From assembly GCF_003048675.2 (NCBI RefSeq), contig NZ_CP060707.1, forward strand, positions 124,001 through 188,000: DNA of 64,000 nt, read 5' to 3'. Position numbers and translations under genes: made by a program. Under the pieces are notes generated by a model. The model saw nothing but the letters and a program-made list of their open reading frames with translations, was not told the DNA's origin and did no database searches. The stretch is from Campylobacter concisus. GTDB lineage: Bacteria > Campylobacterota > Campylobacteria > Campylobacterales > Campylobacteraceae. Below are positions 44,386 through 54,044 of the stretch, piece by piece; positions within the stretch are counted from its first letter, which is position 1; every line of letters begins with the position of its first letter.

Positions 44386-46176
44386 CCAAGTGTTTCAACT
44401 GCGAATAAAGGAAATTTCGATCTGACTGTTTCGGACTTAATTATCACTGATGAAAATCAAAATAGTACAGAAATCAAAAAAATTTATTTACATAATGGAG
44501 AAGATAAAAGGGTATATAAGTCTTACTATCTTGAAAAAAACAGTTCTAGTGGCAATGAAGCAGATAAAAACTCATATACGGCTAAATTTAATATAAATCT
44601 TATACAGGATAAAGATCAAAGTGCTTTTAAAAAGACGACAAAGATGATATTAGCTTCACGAGATCTTAGTAAGGATCACTCCACAGAAGAAATTCATAGC
44701 ATGAGTGATAATGGCGTTATATCACTTGAAGCAAAGAAAAAAGCTGAAGGTAATACTACATATGATCTAAAAACTTCACTTGTTGATATCGCAAATAACA
44801 TAACTAATGTTGTTATAGAAAATACAGGCAAGCTAAATGTAAAAGAAGCCATTAAACTAAAAGCAATGTATAAACCAAATAAAGGCGATGATAACTATAA
44901 AGATATAAACTGGGCTTATGAGATCATAAGACAAGATGAATACAACAAAGAGGTAAAAGATAATAATCCTACAGGATATATAGTATTAGAAGGCGATAAA
45001 TTTAAAGGTAAAAAGATAAGCTTTACTCCGCAAAATGACATAAAAGATAAGGAGTTGCTTGAAAAACTAAAAGAAAATAACAGCATGATAGTGTTTTTTG
45101 CCTATTTAAGAAGCCCATCTTATAAGACAAGATATGGTAAGACACATATAAGAGCAGACTTTAGGGTTCCTATGGAGCTAAAATATGAAAATAATAAACT
45201 TTATATATATGAATTTGGGCATACTGATAAGAGTTTAAGCTTTGATGCAAGTTTGTCAAATGCTTTTATTAATGAGATTAATGACACTAAAAAAACAGAT
45301 AATGCCAGAGGAAGATACTATATAAGTGCAAATATAAATTCTCAAAGCATAAGTATTTATAAAGATCATAAATTAAAAGAGTTAGCTTATTGTTCTATAA
45401 ATGATCGCAATAGACCTGCTAGAGCACTTCTAGAAATTTATGCATCAGGTGGCAACACTAAAAGCTCAATATCTAATTTCCAAAATGGAATAAATTTAAT
45501 AAATAGTGAAAATAAAAGTAAATTTATCTCCAAATTTAACGAAGTAAAGCAAAGAGTTAAACTAGAAAATATCGATAGTGTTAGCCTTGAAGTCATTGAG
45601 GAGGATAATGAGATAATCTTTCCTCTTAAAGTAAAGCCATTAAATGATAAAGACGGAGTTCATAGTAGGTATTACTGGGCTAGTGCGCCAGGAGCACATC
45701 AGGCCTCTTTTGGCAGTGGCAGAAGCGGTGGCAAGAGAAGGCACGCGGGTAGGGATTTATATACTTTAGCAAATGCAGAGATTGTTGCCATAGCAGATGG
45801 GGTTGTCTTAAATACAAGCTTCTTTTATTGTAAAACAAATCAAGTCACCGTTATGCATTACTTCAAAGGCCGAAAAATTATAATAAGATATGGAGAGTTG
45901 GTTAACATTCCTGTAAAAGCAGGAGATAGGGTAAAAAAAGGTCAATTCTTAGGGCAAACTGGTAAATTATTAAATGATAGAAATCAACATATTAATGTTG
46001 TTTCAGGATACACAATATATATGATTCACTTTGAATATTACACAGATGGAAATAATACAAAAGATACATTGACTATTCGCGATCCAAATAATAAATTTAA
46101 AAGAAGGAGCGATTTATCAGATCCTTTAGAAATTTTAAGAATTGGTTATGGAAATAGCTTCAAGACTAAAAAATAA
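44386..46176 (+). pseudogene. M23-peptidase part of the interrupted effector
   Basis: This part continues the frame of the lysozyme-like gene after TAG. The first ATG is at 44644 with no convincing ribosome-binding site (510 residues from there). The start (PSVSTANKGNFDLTVSDLII and on) is Ig-like beta sequence. The C-terminal domain is a LytM/M23 metallopeptidase: HAGRDLYTLANAEIVAIADG carries the zinc ligands His and Asp (367 and 371 from 44644). RYGELVNIPVKAGDRVKKGQ has 'RYGE' in place of the usual 'YaHL', a variant I recall in T6SS-type M23 proteins, and MIHFEY has the last ligand at 462. It would cut peptide cross-links. Whether it is translated separately is unknown. Confidence 0.7.
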
Positions 46177-46515
46177 AAATGCTTTTATTGTATTAATAAT
46201 ATAAAAATTTAAATCACAGTGGCTAAAATTTAGATATTTTAATATTGGACCATGTCTCTTTTATGATCATTTGTGCAATAATTAGACTATTATAAATGAT
46301 TTTTATTGGATTTGCTTGGCTCAATTTAAATAAATTTAGAGGCTCAATATTAAGATACAAAAGGCAGTTATGCTTTTGGCTTTATATGGAGCATGATGGT
46401 CTTTGTCCTTATGCGATCTTTATTTGATTTTAAATTTATATATTGTGATTAGGCATCGTAAAGGATAAAATCAGGTAAGTGGTTATAAATTTATAAAAGT
46501 ATTCTGGAGAAAATT
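46177..46515 (+). other. Gene-free AT-rich stretch after the effector
   Basis: These 339 bases hold no supportable gene on either strand. They include AT-rich promoter-like motifs ('tattataaatg' near 46290, 'ttataaatttataaaag' near 46484) and a GGAG ribosome-binding site for the next gene. No repeat, tRNA or insertion-sequence end was recognised. It may be a degraded remnant. Confidence 0.5.
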
Positions 46516-46968
46516 ATGAAAAAAATACTGCTTATAGTAAGTGCAATATCTATGTTTTGCTGGTCAAGTGAGATTGTAGTTGATTGTGATGAGAGCTATG
46601 AAGAAAAAATTTGTAATGGTGATTATAGCTGCGTTGCGTCAAAGTGTATATATAAAAATACAGATTTGCTTGGGGCTTACAAGCACTATTTAAAACAATA
46701 TTTTCAAGACGACACAAAAGAGATATATAAGAGCGCTTCCAAAGAGATGAAAATGCCAAATTTAAATAAAACCACAAGGCTTGAATATAAATTTAAAAGT
46801 AGACCAGAAAATAGTGAAAACATATGCTATTTTAGCCTAACAAGAGCTGGCAAAAACTATCTCAAACTCGAATATAATGACTGTTCTAACGAATCTCTTT
46901 TTAATGTTGATTTTAAAAAAGTTAATAATGGAATAGAAGTAATTTTGGATGGCGATAGCGGCGCATAA
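46516..46968 (+). CDS. Small exported protein, unknown (possible second immunity protein)
   Basis: A 150-residue protein with signal peptide MKKILLIVSAISMFCWSSEI. The mature part has six Cys, among them DCDESYEEKICNGDYSC and ASKCIY, suggesting disulphides in the periplasm. A GGAGAA site lies 8 bases before the ATG. It follows the M23 effector after a gap of 339 bases and is the last gene before the backbone gene aqpZ. Cysteine-rich exported proteins of this size next to peptidoglycan-hydrolase effectors are often immunity or inhibitor proteins; that role is a guess. Codon use is AT-rich like the island. Confidence 0.62.
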   Translation: MKKILLIVSAISMFCWSSEIVVDCDESYEEKICNGDYSCVASKCIYKNTDLLGAYKHYLKQYFQDDTKEIYKSASKEMKMPNLNKTTRLEYKFKSRPENSENICYFSLTRAGKNYLKLEYNDCSNESLFNVDFKKVNNGIEVILDGDSGA

Positions 46969-47184
46969 AATTGGTAAATTTGCCTTATTTTAGATAAACA
47001 ACATAGTTTTGATACTGCTGATGGTCGGCATAAATTTATATCTATTTTGAATATTATTTTGTGTGAGTTATCGATGTTGTGTTAGCTAGGATTAAAATAA
47101 AAATTTACGATGATATAAAGAACAATAAATACTGGCTGAATAAGTATTAAAATTTTAGCCCAAACCAGATATAAAACTCTATCT

Positions 47185-47200
47185 TTACAATATTTTGTAA
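47185..47200. promoter_or_regulatory. Palindrome upstream of aqpZ
   Basis: TTACAA-TATT-TTGTAA is a perfect 6-base inverted repeat with a 4-base spacer, ending 16 bases before the predicted aqpZ -10 box. Size and spacing suit a dimeric repressor. The regulator is unknown. Confidence 0.4.
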
Positions 47201-47216
47201 TGTCACACGTTTTTGC

Positions 47217-47222
47217 TAAAAT
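47217..47222 (+). promoter_or_regulatory. Putative -10 box for aqpZ
   Basis: TTTTTGCTAAAAT has an extended TG-type -10 (TAAAAT) 32 bases before the aqpZ ATG, typical of Campylobacter sigma-70 promoters. Confidence 0.5.
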
Positions 47223-47253
47223 CGCCCCTTTTAATTTACCTAAAAGGGAGAAA

Positions 47254-47961
47254 ATGAAGAGATATTTAGCCGAGTTTTTTGGCACATTTTGGTTAGTTTT
47301 TGGAGGTTGCGGTAGTGCGATATTTGCTGCGGCTTTTCCAGAGCTTGGTATTGGTTTTGTGGGTGTTGCATTTGCTTTTGGTCTTACAGTTCTTACGATG
47401 GCTTACGCAGTTGGTCACATCAGTGGCGGACACTTCAACCCTGCTGTCTCAGTTGGTCTATTGGTCGGTGGAAGATTTGACAAAAAAGACTTCGTGCCTT
47501 ATGTCATCGCGCAAGTTATCGGAGCGATCGCAGCTGCTGCTGTGCTATATCTTATCGCTTCAGGCAAGGCTGGATTTGACGCTACTGCGAGCGGTTTTGC
47601 TAGCAACGGATACGGCGAGCACTCACCAAATGGCTACAATCTAGTCTCAGCGCTAGTTGCAGAGGTCGTTCTAACTGCGTTTTTCCTTATCATCATCCTA
47701 GGTGCGACTGATGAGCGTGCTCCAAAAGGCTTTGCACCGATCGCTATTGGCCTTGGCTTGACGCTTATCCACCTTATCTCGATACCTATCACAAACACAT
47801 CGGTTAATCCAGCTCGCTCAACTGGCGTTGCGATATTTCAAGGTACTTGGGCACTAGAGCAGCTTTGGCTTTTCTGGGTTGCACCTATCGTTGGAGCGAT
47901 CATCGGAGCTATCATTTATAGGATTTTAGGCTGCACATGCGGCTGCAAAAGTGCAAAATAA
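47254..47961 (+). CDS. aqpZ: Aquaporin Z
   Basis: An inner-membrane water channel of about 235 residues. I place the start at ATG 47254 ([18 protein letters not shown]), 4 bases after AGGGAG; an upstream in-frame ATG adds 18 residues not found in the family. Both NPA loops are present: HFNPAVSVG and [10 protein letters not shown], the latter with the Arg of the selectivity filter; [11 protein letters not shown] is typical of water-specific AqpZ. The sequence is strikingly close to E. coli AqpZ over long stretches. The C-terminus has CTCGC, a short Cys-rich tail. It is convergent with a small membrane-protein gene. Confidence 0.95.
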   Translation: MKRYLAEFFGTFWLVFGGCGSAIFAAAFPELGIGFVGVAFAFGLTVLTMAYAVGHISGGHFNPAVSVGLLVGGRFDKKDFVPYVIAQVIGAIAAAAVLYLIASGKAGFDATASGFASNGYGEHSPNGYNLVSALVAEVVLTAFFLIIILGATDERAPKGFAPIAIGLGLTLIHLISIPITNTSVNPARSTGVAIFQGTWALEQLWLFWVAPIVGAIIGAIIYRILGCTCGCKSAK

Positions 47962-47977
47962 TCAAATTTTATGCTTC

Positions 47978-47998
47978 AAGGGGCGATCTTCGCCCTTT
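47978..47998 (+). terminator. aqpZ terminator
   Basis: AAGGGGCGA-TCT-TCGCCCTTT forms a 9-base stem (one G-T pair) with a 3-base loop, 17 bases after the aqpZ stop, followed by 'cta' and T-rich sequence. It is a good rho-independent-like stem. Confidence 0.75.
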
Positions 47999-48051
47999 CT
48001 ACTCTTTCAAATTTAAATAAGTAAAAAGAAATTTATAAAATGTTTTGAGGG

Positions 48052-48081
48052 TTCATCTAAGAAATTTAATTCTTAGATGAA
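48052..48081. terminator. Perfect 12-base stem-loop between convergent genes
   Basis: TTCATCTAAGAA and TTCTTAGATGAA are exact reverse complements around an ATTTAA loop. It lies just beyond the stop of the minus-strand small membrane protein and after the aqpZ terminator, so it probably ends transcription from the right. Confidence 0.6.
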
Positions 48082-48089
48082 AAGAGTTT

Positions 48090-48317
48090 TTAGGCCTTTT
48101 TTGTCATCGCCCTAATAGGTATAACAAATATCGCTGCAATAAGGTAAAAAACGATACCAAAGACAGCTGCCATCATAAATATCTCGCCGATATCATAAAA
48201 GCTTGACTCAAGCCTAATGGTATCCACGTAATTTATCGCAAACCATAATGCTACGCCAAGAGCGATAGCAAAAACAAAAAATCCCCAAGAAAATAAAAAA
48301 TTTAAAATCTTAGTCAT
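48090..48317 (-). CDS. Small membrane protein, unknown
   Basis: About 75 residues. The ATG at 48315-48317 has AGGAG 8 bases upstream; an adjacent in-frame TTG is less likely. Two membrane helices are evident (about residues 6-27, FLFSWGFFVFAIALGVALWF, and 46-68, IFMMAAVFGIVFYLIAAIFV), with a basic C-terminus. It lies 21 bases after cmeC on the same strand, so it may be transcribed with the efflux operon. No function can be assigned. Confidence 0.72.
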   Translation of the reverse strand: MTKILNFLFSWGFFVFAIALGVALWFAINYVDTIRLESSFYDIGEIFMMAAVFGIVFYLIAAIFVIPIRAMTKKA

Positions 48318-48338
48318 CAACTTTTCTCCTTTTTGAGT

Positions 48339-49721
48339 TTATTTATCTACCTTAAATCCGCCGCCAAGTGCCCTATAAACTTCAACCGCGCTATCTACTT
48401 CATCAAGCTTTGCAGAGACATCTTGAAGCTTTGCTTGAAGCAAATTTCTCTCCGCATCAAGAAGCTCTAAGTGACCGATATAGCCAGCGTTATATTGATC
48501 TTTAGCAAGCGAATAAATTTTTTGCTGCGATTGTAGCAAATTTTTTACCTGATCCAAAGAGAGCTTTGCATTTTGCCTTGAGATAAGGGCGTCTCTAACC
48601 TCTCCAAGGGCCGATCTAACGGTCGCTTCGTAAGTGATAGCTGCGATTTGCTCGTTTGTCTCAGCAACACGGACGTTGTTTTTTGTCCTGCTGTAGTCAA
48701 ATATTTTTTGCGCTAAAGAGCCACCTATATTCCAAGTATTGGCATTTCCTACAAATATATTTTCAAAATCAATACTTGTAAAGCCCAAAAGTCCAGTGAG
48801 TGAGATCGTAGGGAAATAATCAGCCTTTGCCACGCCAACAAGGGCATTTGTAGCTTTTAGATCTGCTAGCGCCTTTGCCACGTCACTTCTTCTAAGCAAA
48901 ACATCTGAGCTGATGCCAGCCTTTATCTCAGGTGAGCTTGGTAAATTTTGCGCACTAGCAACGGCTCCTTTTAAAATTTCATCATTGCTCTTGCCAGTTA
49001 GGATGGCTAGCGAAGTAAGCGCTTGCGACTTTGAGTTTAGCACTGAAGTTAGGCTTGTTTTTGCCCTTTCTACTTCAGCCTTACTTTGCAGATAGGTCAT
49101 CTCATTTATGCCACCAAGATCAAGCTGCGTCTTGCGAAGCGCTAACGTATCTTCGTAGGTCTTTAGTGTCTCTTTTAGCACTGCTTCTTGCATGTTTAGC
49201 GACACTAGAGCAAAGTAGCTTTTTGCCACACTTGAGCTAAGGCTTAGTCTAGCGCTATCATAGTCAAATTTGCTCGCATTTAAATTTTCATTAGCTGCAA
49301 GCACGCTATTTCGCACTCTACCCCAAAGATCTATCTCGTAGTTTAGTCCTAAATTTATGCTCGAACTTCTATAGCGTGTTTGAGGCTGCCCTGTGTAAGT
49401 TTCACCACTGCTTTTTGCTTTGGTATAACTTACATTTAAATTTACCCCCGGTAGCAAGTCAGCCTCAGCAATGCCAAGACTTGCTTTTGCTTTTTGTAAA
49501 TTTAAATATGCAATGCGTAAATTTGTATTTTTCTCAAGTGCGCTTTCGACTAGAGAATTTAAATTTTCATCGTGAAATTCTTTCCACCAAAGATCTCTTA
49601 TATCGCTTGTCTCGAAAGTGTATGTTGAGGTGAAATTTGTATCCACATTTGGCATATCTGGGCGAAACGAGCAACCAGCCAAAAACGCCGCTGTTATAAG
49701 TATAAACGCCTTATTTCTCAT
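48339..49721 (-). CDS. cmeC: Outer-membrane efflux channel CmeC (TolC/OprM family)
   Basis: An outer-membrane lipoprotein channel of about 460 residues for the CmeABC multidrug pump. The ATG at 49719-49721 (MRNKAFILITAAFLAGC, lipobox FLAGC) has GGGAG 9 bases upstream and overlaps the cmeB end; an ATG 11 codons upstream would give a non-signal N-terminus. The family features follow: DLWWKEFHDENLNSLVESAL, NLGLNYEIDLWGRVRNSV, and the mirrored C-terminal repeat with SGxD-type YNAGYIGHLELLDAERNL. It is the last gene of the cmeABC operon. Confidence 0.92.
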   Translation of the reverse strand: MRNKAFILITAAFLAGCSFRPDMPNVDTNFTSTYTFETSDIRDLWWKEFHDENLNSLVESALEKNTNLRIAYLNLQKAKASLGIAEADLLPGVNLNVSYTKAKSSGETYTGQPQTRYRSSSINLGLNYEIDLWGRVRNSVLAANENLNASKFDYDSARLSLSSSVAKSYFALVSLNMQEAVLKETLKTYEDTLALRKTQLDLGGINEMTYLQSKAEVERAKTSLTSVLNSKSQALTSLAILTGKSNDEILKGAVASAQNLPSSPEIKAGISSDVLLRRSDVAKALADLKATNALVGVAKADYFPTISLTGLLGFTSIDFENIFVGNANTWNIGGSLAQKIFDYSRTKNNVRVAETNEQIAAITYEATVRSALGEVRDALISRQNAKLSLDQVKNLLQSQQKIYSLAKDQYNAGYIGHLELLDAERNLLQAKLQDVSAKLDEVDSAVEVYRALGGGFKVDK

Positions 49722-52700
49722 CTTTTTTTGCTCCCTTTTTCCAGTATTTTTCATTTAAATTTTCAAGCAAATAGTAAAACATAGGCACGAAAAATATCGC
49801 TATCGTTGTTGATGCGATCATACCGCCAACTACGCCAGTTCCTAGTGAGTGACGAGATGCAGCGCCAGCACCCGTGCTTATAACCATTGGGAAAACGCCT
49901 AGAGTAAATGCGATCGAGGTCATTACGATAGGTCTAAAGCGAAGTTTGGCCGCATTTACAGCTGATTCAAATATGCTCTTTCCGCTCTCGCGCTCTTGCA
50001 TAGCAAATTCTACGATCAAAATGGCGTTTTTGGCCGCTAGACCGATGAGTAGCAAGAGTCCGATCTCAAAGTAGATATCGTTTGTCAGCCCTCTTATCCA
50101 AACAGCTAGCAACGAGCCAAATACTGCAAACGGCACGGCAGTTATGACTGCAAGTGGGATGAGCCATCTTTCGTACTGAGCCGCAAGGATCAAAAAGACA
50201 AAGACCATACCAAATATAAAGGCGACTGTGCCTGTTCCTTGAGAATTTACCTCTTGATACGCCGTTCCAGCCCAGCTTATAGCGTACTCATCACTACTTA
50301 GTGTGTCATTTACGACCTCTTGTATCGCTCTTATCGCATCGCCTGATGTGTAGCCAGGTTTTGGATCGCCCATGATCTTAGCCGCTGGAAAGAGGTTAAA
50401 TCTATCAACGATATCAGGTCCGATCGATCTTGTGAGCGTCGCTACTGAATTTAATGGCACCATGCCGCCATCTTTTGAGCGGACGAAAATTTTTCTTAGA
50501 TCCTCAGGGTTGTTTCTAAAGTTATCGCTTGCCCTTGCATATACGCGGTATGATTTACCTGCAAGGTTGAAGTCGTTTATGTAGTAAGAGCCAAAAGTAG
50601 CTGCTATCGTGCTAAAAATTTCGCTCTCGCTTACGCCAAATAGCCTTGCCTTTTCTTTATCAACTGTTATCTTAAACTGGCGGTAGTTTGTCTCAAGCGT
50701 CGTTCTTACGCCAGTTAGCTCAGGCCTTGCGTTTGCAGCTGCAGTTACCTTTCTAGCATCCGCTTCTATCTCGTTGTAGCTCTTGCCGCTCTTATTTTGT
50801 AGATACATCTCAAAGCCGCCAGTCATTGATAGACCCATGATAGGTGGCACATTTACGACAAAGGTCATTGAGTTTTTTGAACCCCAAAGCATGCCGTTAA
50901 ACTGACCTACTAAGGCATCTGCACCGTCCGTTGCACCTTTTCTTTCGCTCCAGTCTTTTAGCTTGATAAAGCTGATGGCTGAGTTTTCTCTAAGTGAGCT
51001 AGCTAGCATATCATAGCCTGCAAATCCCATGGTAAATTCGACATTTGGGTTGCTCAAAATGGCGTTACTAATAGATTTTACCTCTTCTTTGGTCTTTAGC
51101 ATATTTGTTGAAGGTGGAAGCGAGGTGATAACCAACAAAGCGCCCTTATCTTCTGAAGGCACAAGCCCTTTTGGCACCTTTTGAAAAAGGCCATACGTCG
51201 CAAATCCCATTATGCCAATGACTATAAAGCTAATGATGACGTGTTTTAAAATTTTTGCCACGCCTGCTGTAAAGAGCCTAGTGCTAAAGTCAAAAAAGTC
51301 GTTAAATTTCTGAACTATCCAAAATGGCTTGTTCTCTTGTTTTTTAAGCATAACCGCACAAAGTGCTGGCGTAAGAGTAAGAGCGACAAAGCCTGAGATA
51401 CAAACGGCGACAACAAGTGTTAGCGCAAACTGCTTTTGTATAACGCCAACAAAGCCCTCCATAAATGAAACTGGCACGAAAACCGCACAAAGCACGAGCA
51501 CGATAGAGATAACTGGGGTTTGTACCTCCTCCATTGCCTTAAATGTCGCGTCTTTTACGCTTATGTTTTTATCTTCATGTAAAATTCTCTCGACGTTTTC
51601 TATAACGATGATGGCGTCATCCACGACGATACCGATGGCTAGGATCAGGGCAAAAAGCGTGATCAAATTTATACTAAAGCCCATGATATAAAGTCCGCCA
51701 AATGTACCTATGATAGAGACTGGCACGGCGAGCATCGGTATGATGGTGGCTCTAAAGCTCTTTAAGAAGAAGTACATTACGACAAGAACAAGTAGCATCG
51801 CCTCAATGAAAGTTTTGATAACCTCATTGATTGAGACGGTGATAAATTCAGTTGGGTTGTAGGCTATGGTGTGCTCTAGACCAACTGGGTAGGTTTTCTT
51901 TAGCTCTTCAAGCTTTGCAGCGACTGCCTCTGCAGTTGCAAGTGCGTTTGCATCGTTTTGCAAAAATAGCAAAAGTGGCACTGCTGGCTTACCATTTAGC
52001 ATAGCATCTGATGCGTAGCTAGCAGCTCCAAGCTCGACTGTGGCGACCTCTTTTAGTTTTACGACACTGCCGTCCTCACTCTTTATCAAAATTTCGCCAA
52101 ACTGCTTTGGATCTTTAAAACGACCCTCGGAAACGACCGAGTAAACATAAGGATTTTCACCCTTTGATGGCTGCTCGCCGATCTTGCCGGCTGCGTATTG
52201 TGAGTTTTGAATTTTTACTTGAGAGATGACGTCGCTTGGAGTTAGTTTAAACTTAGCAAGTCTGTCTGGCTTTAGCCAAATTCTCATTGAGTACTCTTTG
52301 TTGCCAATGAGCGCTGTATCGCCGATACCTTTTACTCTTTTGATCTCGTCTGCGATGTTTAAATTCACATAGTTATATAGCTCAACTAGGTTCATATTTG
52401 GATTTGTAAAGCCAACTACTTGAAGGATCGAGCCACTTCTTTCACGCACCGTTACGCCCATATTTTGCACCTCTTGAGGTAGCCTTGAAAGGGCAGCTTG
52501 GACGCGGTTATTTACATCTATCGTAGCTTGTTTTGACGATGAGCCGATCTTAAAATATACACTTATATTCATTGTACCAGCTGAGCTTGAGGTGCTTTGC
52601 ATATAAAGCATATTTTCAACACCATTTATCTGATCTTCAATGGCACTTGCGACTGAGTCAGCGATCGTCTGCGCATCAGCGCCGCTATATGTCGCAGTTA

Positions 52701-52836
52701 CAGAGACAGTAGGCGGTGTAAGACTTGGATACTCCTCTATTGGAAGCCCCTTGATACCCATAAAACCTGCTATAACTATGATGATAGATATAACAGTTGC
52801 AAATATCGGGCGGTTTATGAAAAATCTTGAAAACAT
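49711..52836 (-). CDS. cmeB: RND multidrug efflux transporter CmeB
   Basis: A 1041-residue inner-membrane RND pump of the HAE1/AcrB family. It starts MFSRFFINRPIFATVISIII, with 12 membrane helices expected; LAIGIVVDDAIIVIENVERI is the proton-relay Asp pair in helix 4, and the second half has LAAKNAILIVEFAMQ and KLRFRPIVMTSIAFTLGVFPM. Large periplasmic loops after helices 1 and 7 are present. It exports bile salts and antibiotics in C. jejuni. It starts 10 bases after cmeA. Confidence 0.96.
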   Translation of the reverse strand: MFSRFFINRPIFATVISIIIVIAGFMGIKGLPIEEYPSLTPPTVSVTATYSGADAQTIADSVASAIEDQINGVENMLYMQSTSSSAGTMNISVYFKIGSSSKQATIDVNNRVQAALSRLPQEVQNMGVTVRERSGSILQVVGFTNPNMNLVELYNYVNLNIADEIKRVKGIGDTALIGNKEYSMRIWLKPDRLAKFKLTPSDVISQVKIQNSQYAAGKIGEQPSKGENPYVYSVVSEGRFKDPKQFGEILIKSEDGSVVKLKEVATVELGAASYASDAMLNGKPAVPLLLFLQNDANALATAEAVAAKLEELKKTYPVGLEHTIAYNPTEFITVSINEVIKTFIEAMLLVLVVMYFFLKSFRATIIPMLAVPVSIIGTFGGLYIMGFSINLITLFALILAIGIVVDDAIIVIENVERILHEDKNISVKDATFKAMEEVQTPVISIVLVLCAVFVPVSFMEGFVGVIQKQFALTLVVAVCISGFVALTLTPALCAVMLKKQENKPFWIVQKFNDFFDFSTRLFTAGVAKILKHVIISFIVIGIMGFATYGLFQKVPKGLVPSEDKGALLVITSLPPSTNMLKTKEEVKSISNAILSNPNVEFTMGFAGYDMLASSLRENSAISFIKLKDWSERKGATDGADALVGQFNGMLWGSKNSMTFVVNVPPIMGLSMTGGFEMYLQNKSGKSYNEIEADARKVTAAANARPELTGVRTTLETNYRQFKITVDKEKARLFGVSESEIFSTIAATFGSYYINDFNLAGKSYRVYARASDNFRNNPEDLRKIFVRSKDGGMVPLNSVATLTRSIGPDIVDRFNLFPAAKIMGDPKPGYTSGDAIRAIQEVVNDTLSSDEYAISWAGTAYQEVNSQGTGTVAFIFGMVFVFLILAAQYERWLIPLAVITAVPFAVFGSLLAVWIRGLTNDIYFEIGLLLLIGLAAKNAILIVEFAMQERESGKSIFESAVNAAKLRFRPIVMTSIAFTLGVFPMVISTGAGAASRHSLGTGVVGGMIASTTIAIFFVPMFYYLLENLNEKYWKKGAKKDEK

Positions 52837-52846
52837 CTATCTGCCT

Positions 52847-54004
52847 TTACTTGCTACTTGTAGCATTTGCATCTTTGTTTAAGAAATTTGCGCTTAGGTC
52901 TTTATCAGTTTCTACTGGTGCGCCAACTCCGATTTTAAGGAAGTTATTAACTATTATCTTATCGCCCTCTTCAAGACCCTCAGTCACTACGACCATATCT
53001 TTTGTTTGGTAGCTAGTTTTTACATTTTTTTGACCTACTTTGCCATCTTTCACGACCAAAACATAAGTGTTTGTAGCGCTTTGTTGAAGGGCAACTTGTG
53101 GGATGTTAAAGGCATTTTTTTGCACAAATCCACTCATCTTTATATGACCAAACGCACCTGGCAAAATTTTACCCTCGCTGTTATCAAAACTAGCCTTTGC
53201 CAAAACGCTGCCAGTCGCGGTATTTACGACGTTATCTATAAATATCACTTTGCCAGTGAAATTTTCATTGTTTAAATTTAAGACAGCCTCGCTATTTAGT
53301 TGCTGCCAAGCGCCACTATCTAAATTTGTTTTTCTGCTTAGATTATCCACGTCTGCGATGTAAAAGTCAGCCTCGATCGGATTTATTTTTGTTAGTCTTA
53401 CAAGCTGAGTTTGGCTTGCTACTACAAGTGAGCCAACATCTACTTTATTATCGCCAACAACGCCGTCAAATGGAGCCGTGATAGTTGTATAGCCAAGATC
53501 GATCTTGGCATTTTTTAAAGTTGCTTTTGCGCTTACTAAAGTTGCATTTGCGATGTCATAAGCTGCAACGGCTGCGTCGTAGTCTTTTTGAGAGACTGCA
53601 TTTTTCTTATAAAGGGCAGAAATTCTTTTAAACTCAGTCTGCGCATTTTTTAAATTTGCATTTGCCACGCCAACAGCTGCGTCAAGCGAGTCAAAGCTAG
53701 CCTCGTATTTTTCTGGATCTATGAGAAATAACTTCTCTCCAGTCTTTACCTTATCGCCTGGCTTAAAAAACTGCTTTATGATCGTGCCGCCAACCTTTGG
53801 ATAGATGATGACATCTTGGTTGCTAGTAACTGTGGCTGTATAGTCAAAACTAATAGGCACATCTGCTTTTTGTGCAACGAAAATATCAACGTGAGATGGT
53901 GGCATTTGACGGCCTGCAGCAGCCTTTTTGTCACCACTTTCAAAGCAGCCAGAAAAGAAAAAAACGGCAGCCGAAAGCACAAGAAAACTTTTAAATTTCA
54001 ACAT
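52847..54004 (-). CDS. cmeA: Periplasmic adaptor (membrane fusion protein) CmeA
   Basis: A 385-residue lipoprotein adaptor: the signal peptide with lipobox FFSGC (Cys20) is followed by the lipoyl half-motifs (VIIYPKVGGTIIKQFFKPGD and APFDGVVGDNKVDVGSLV) around a coiled-coil hairpin (about residues 95-165). The beta-barrel and membrane-proximal parts end near EGDKIIVNNFLKIGVG. It links CmeB to CmeC. It is first in the operon, with AGAGAGG as ribosome-binding site and a palindromic operator upstream. Confidence 0.94.
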   Translation of the reverse strand: MLKFKSFLVLSAAVFFFSGCFESGDKKAAAGRQMPPSHVDIFVAQKADVPISFDYTATVTSNQDVIIYPKVGGTIIKQFFKPGDKVKTGEKLFLIDPEKYEASFDSLDAAVGVANANLKNAQTEFKRISALYKKNAVSQKDYDAAVAAYDIANATLVSAKATLKNAKIDLGYTTITAPFDGVVGDNKVDVGSLVVASQTQLVRLTKINPIEADFYIADVDNLSRKTNLDSGAWQQLNSEAVLNLNNENFTGKVIFIDNVVNTATGSVLAKASFDNSEGKILPGAFGHIKMSGFVQKNAFNIPQVALQQSATNTYVLVVKDGKVGQKNVKTSYQTKDMVVVTEGLEEGDKIIVNNFLKIGVGAPVETDKDLSANFLNKDANATSSK

Positions 54005-54044
54005 AAAAACCTCTCTTAATTTTAAAATTTAATCCCAAGTTTAG

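Noticed and set aside
45742-46035. Loss of catalytic histidines in the M23 domain (RYGE instead of YaHL, MIHFE instead of HLHFE)
   Set aside because: The three zinc ligands (HxxxD and the final H) are kept, and I recall the same 'RYGE' variant in other T6SS-type M23 proteins, so it is more likely a subfamily trait than inactivation.
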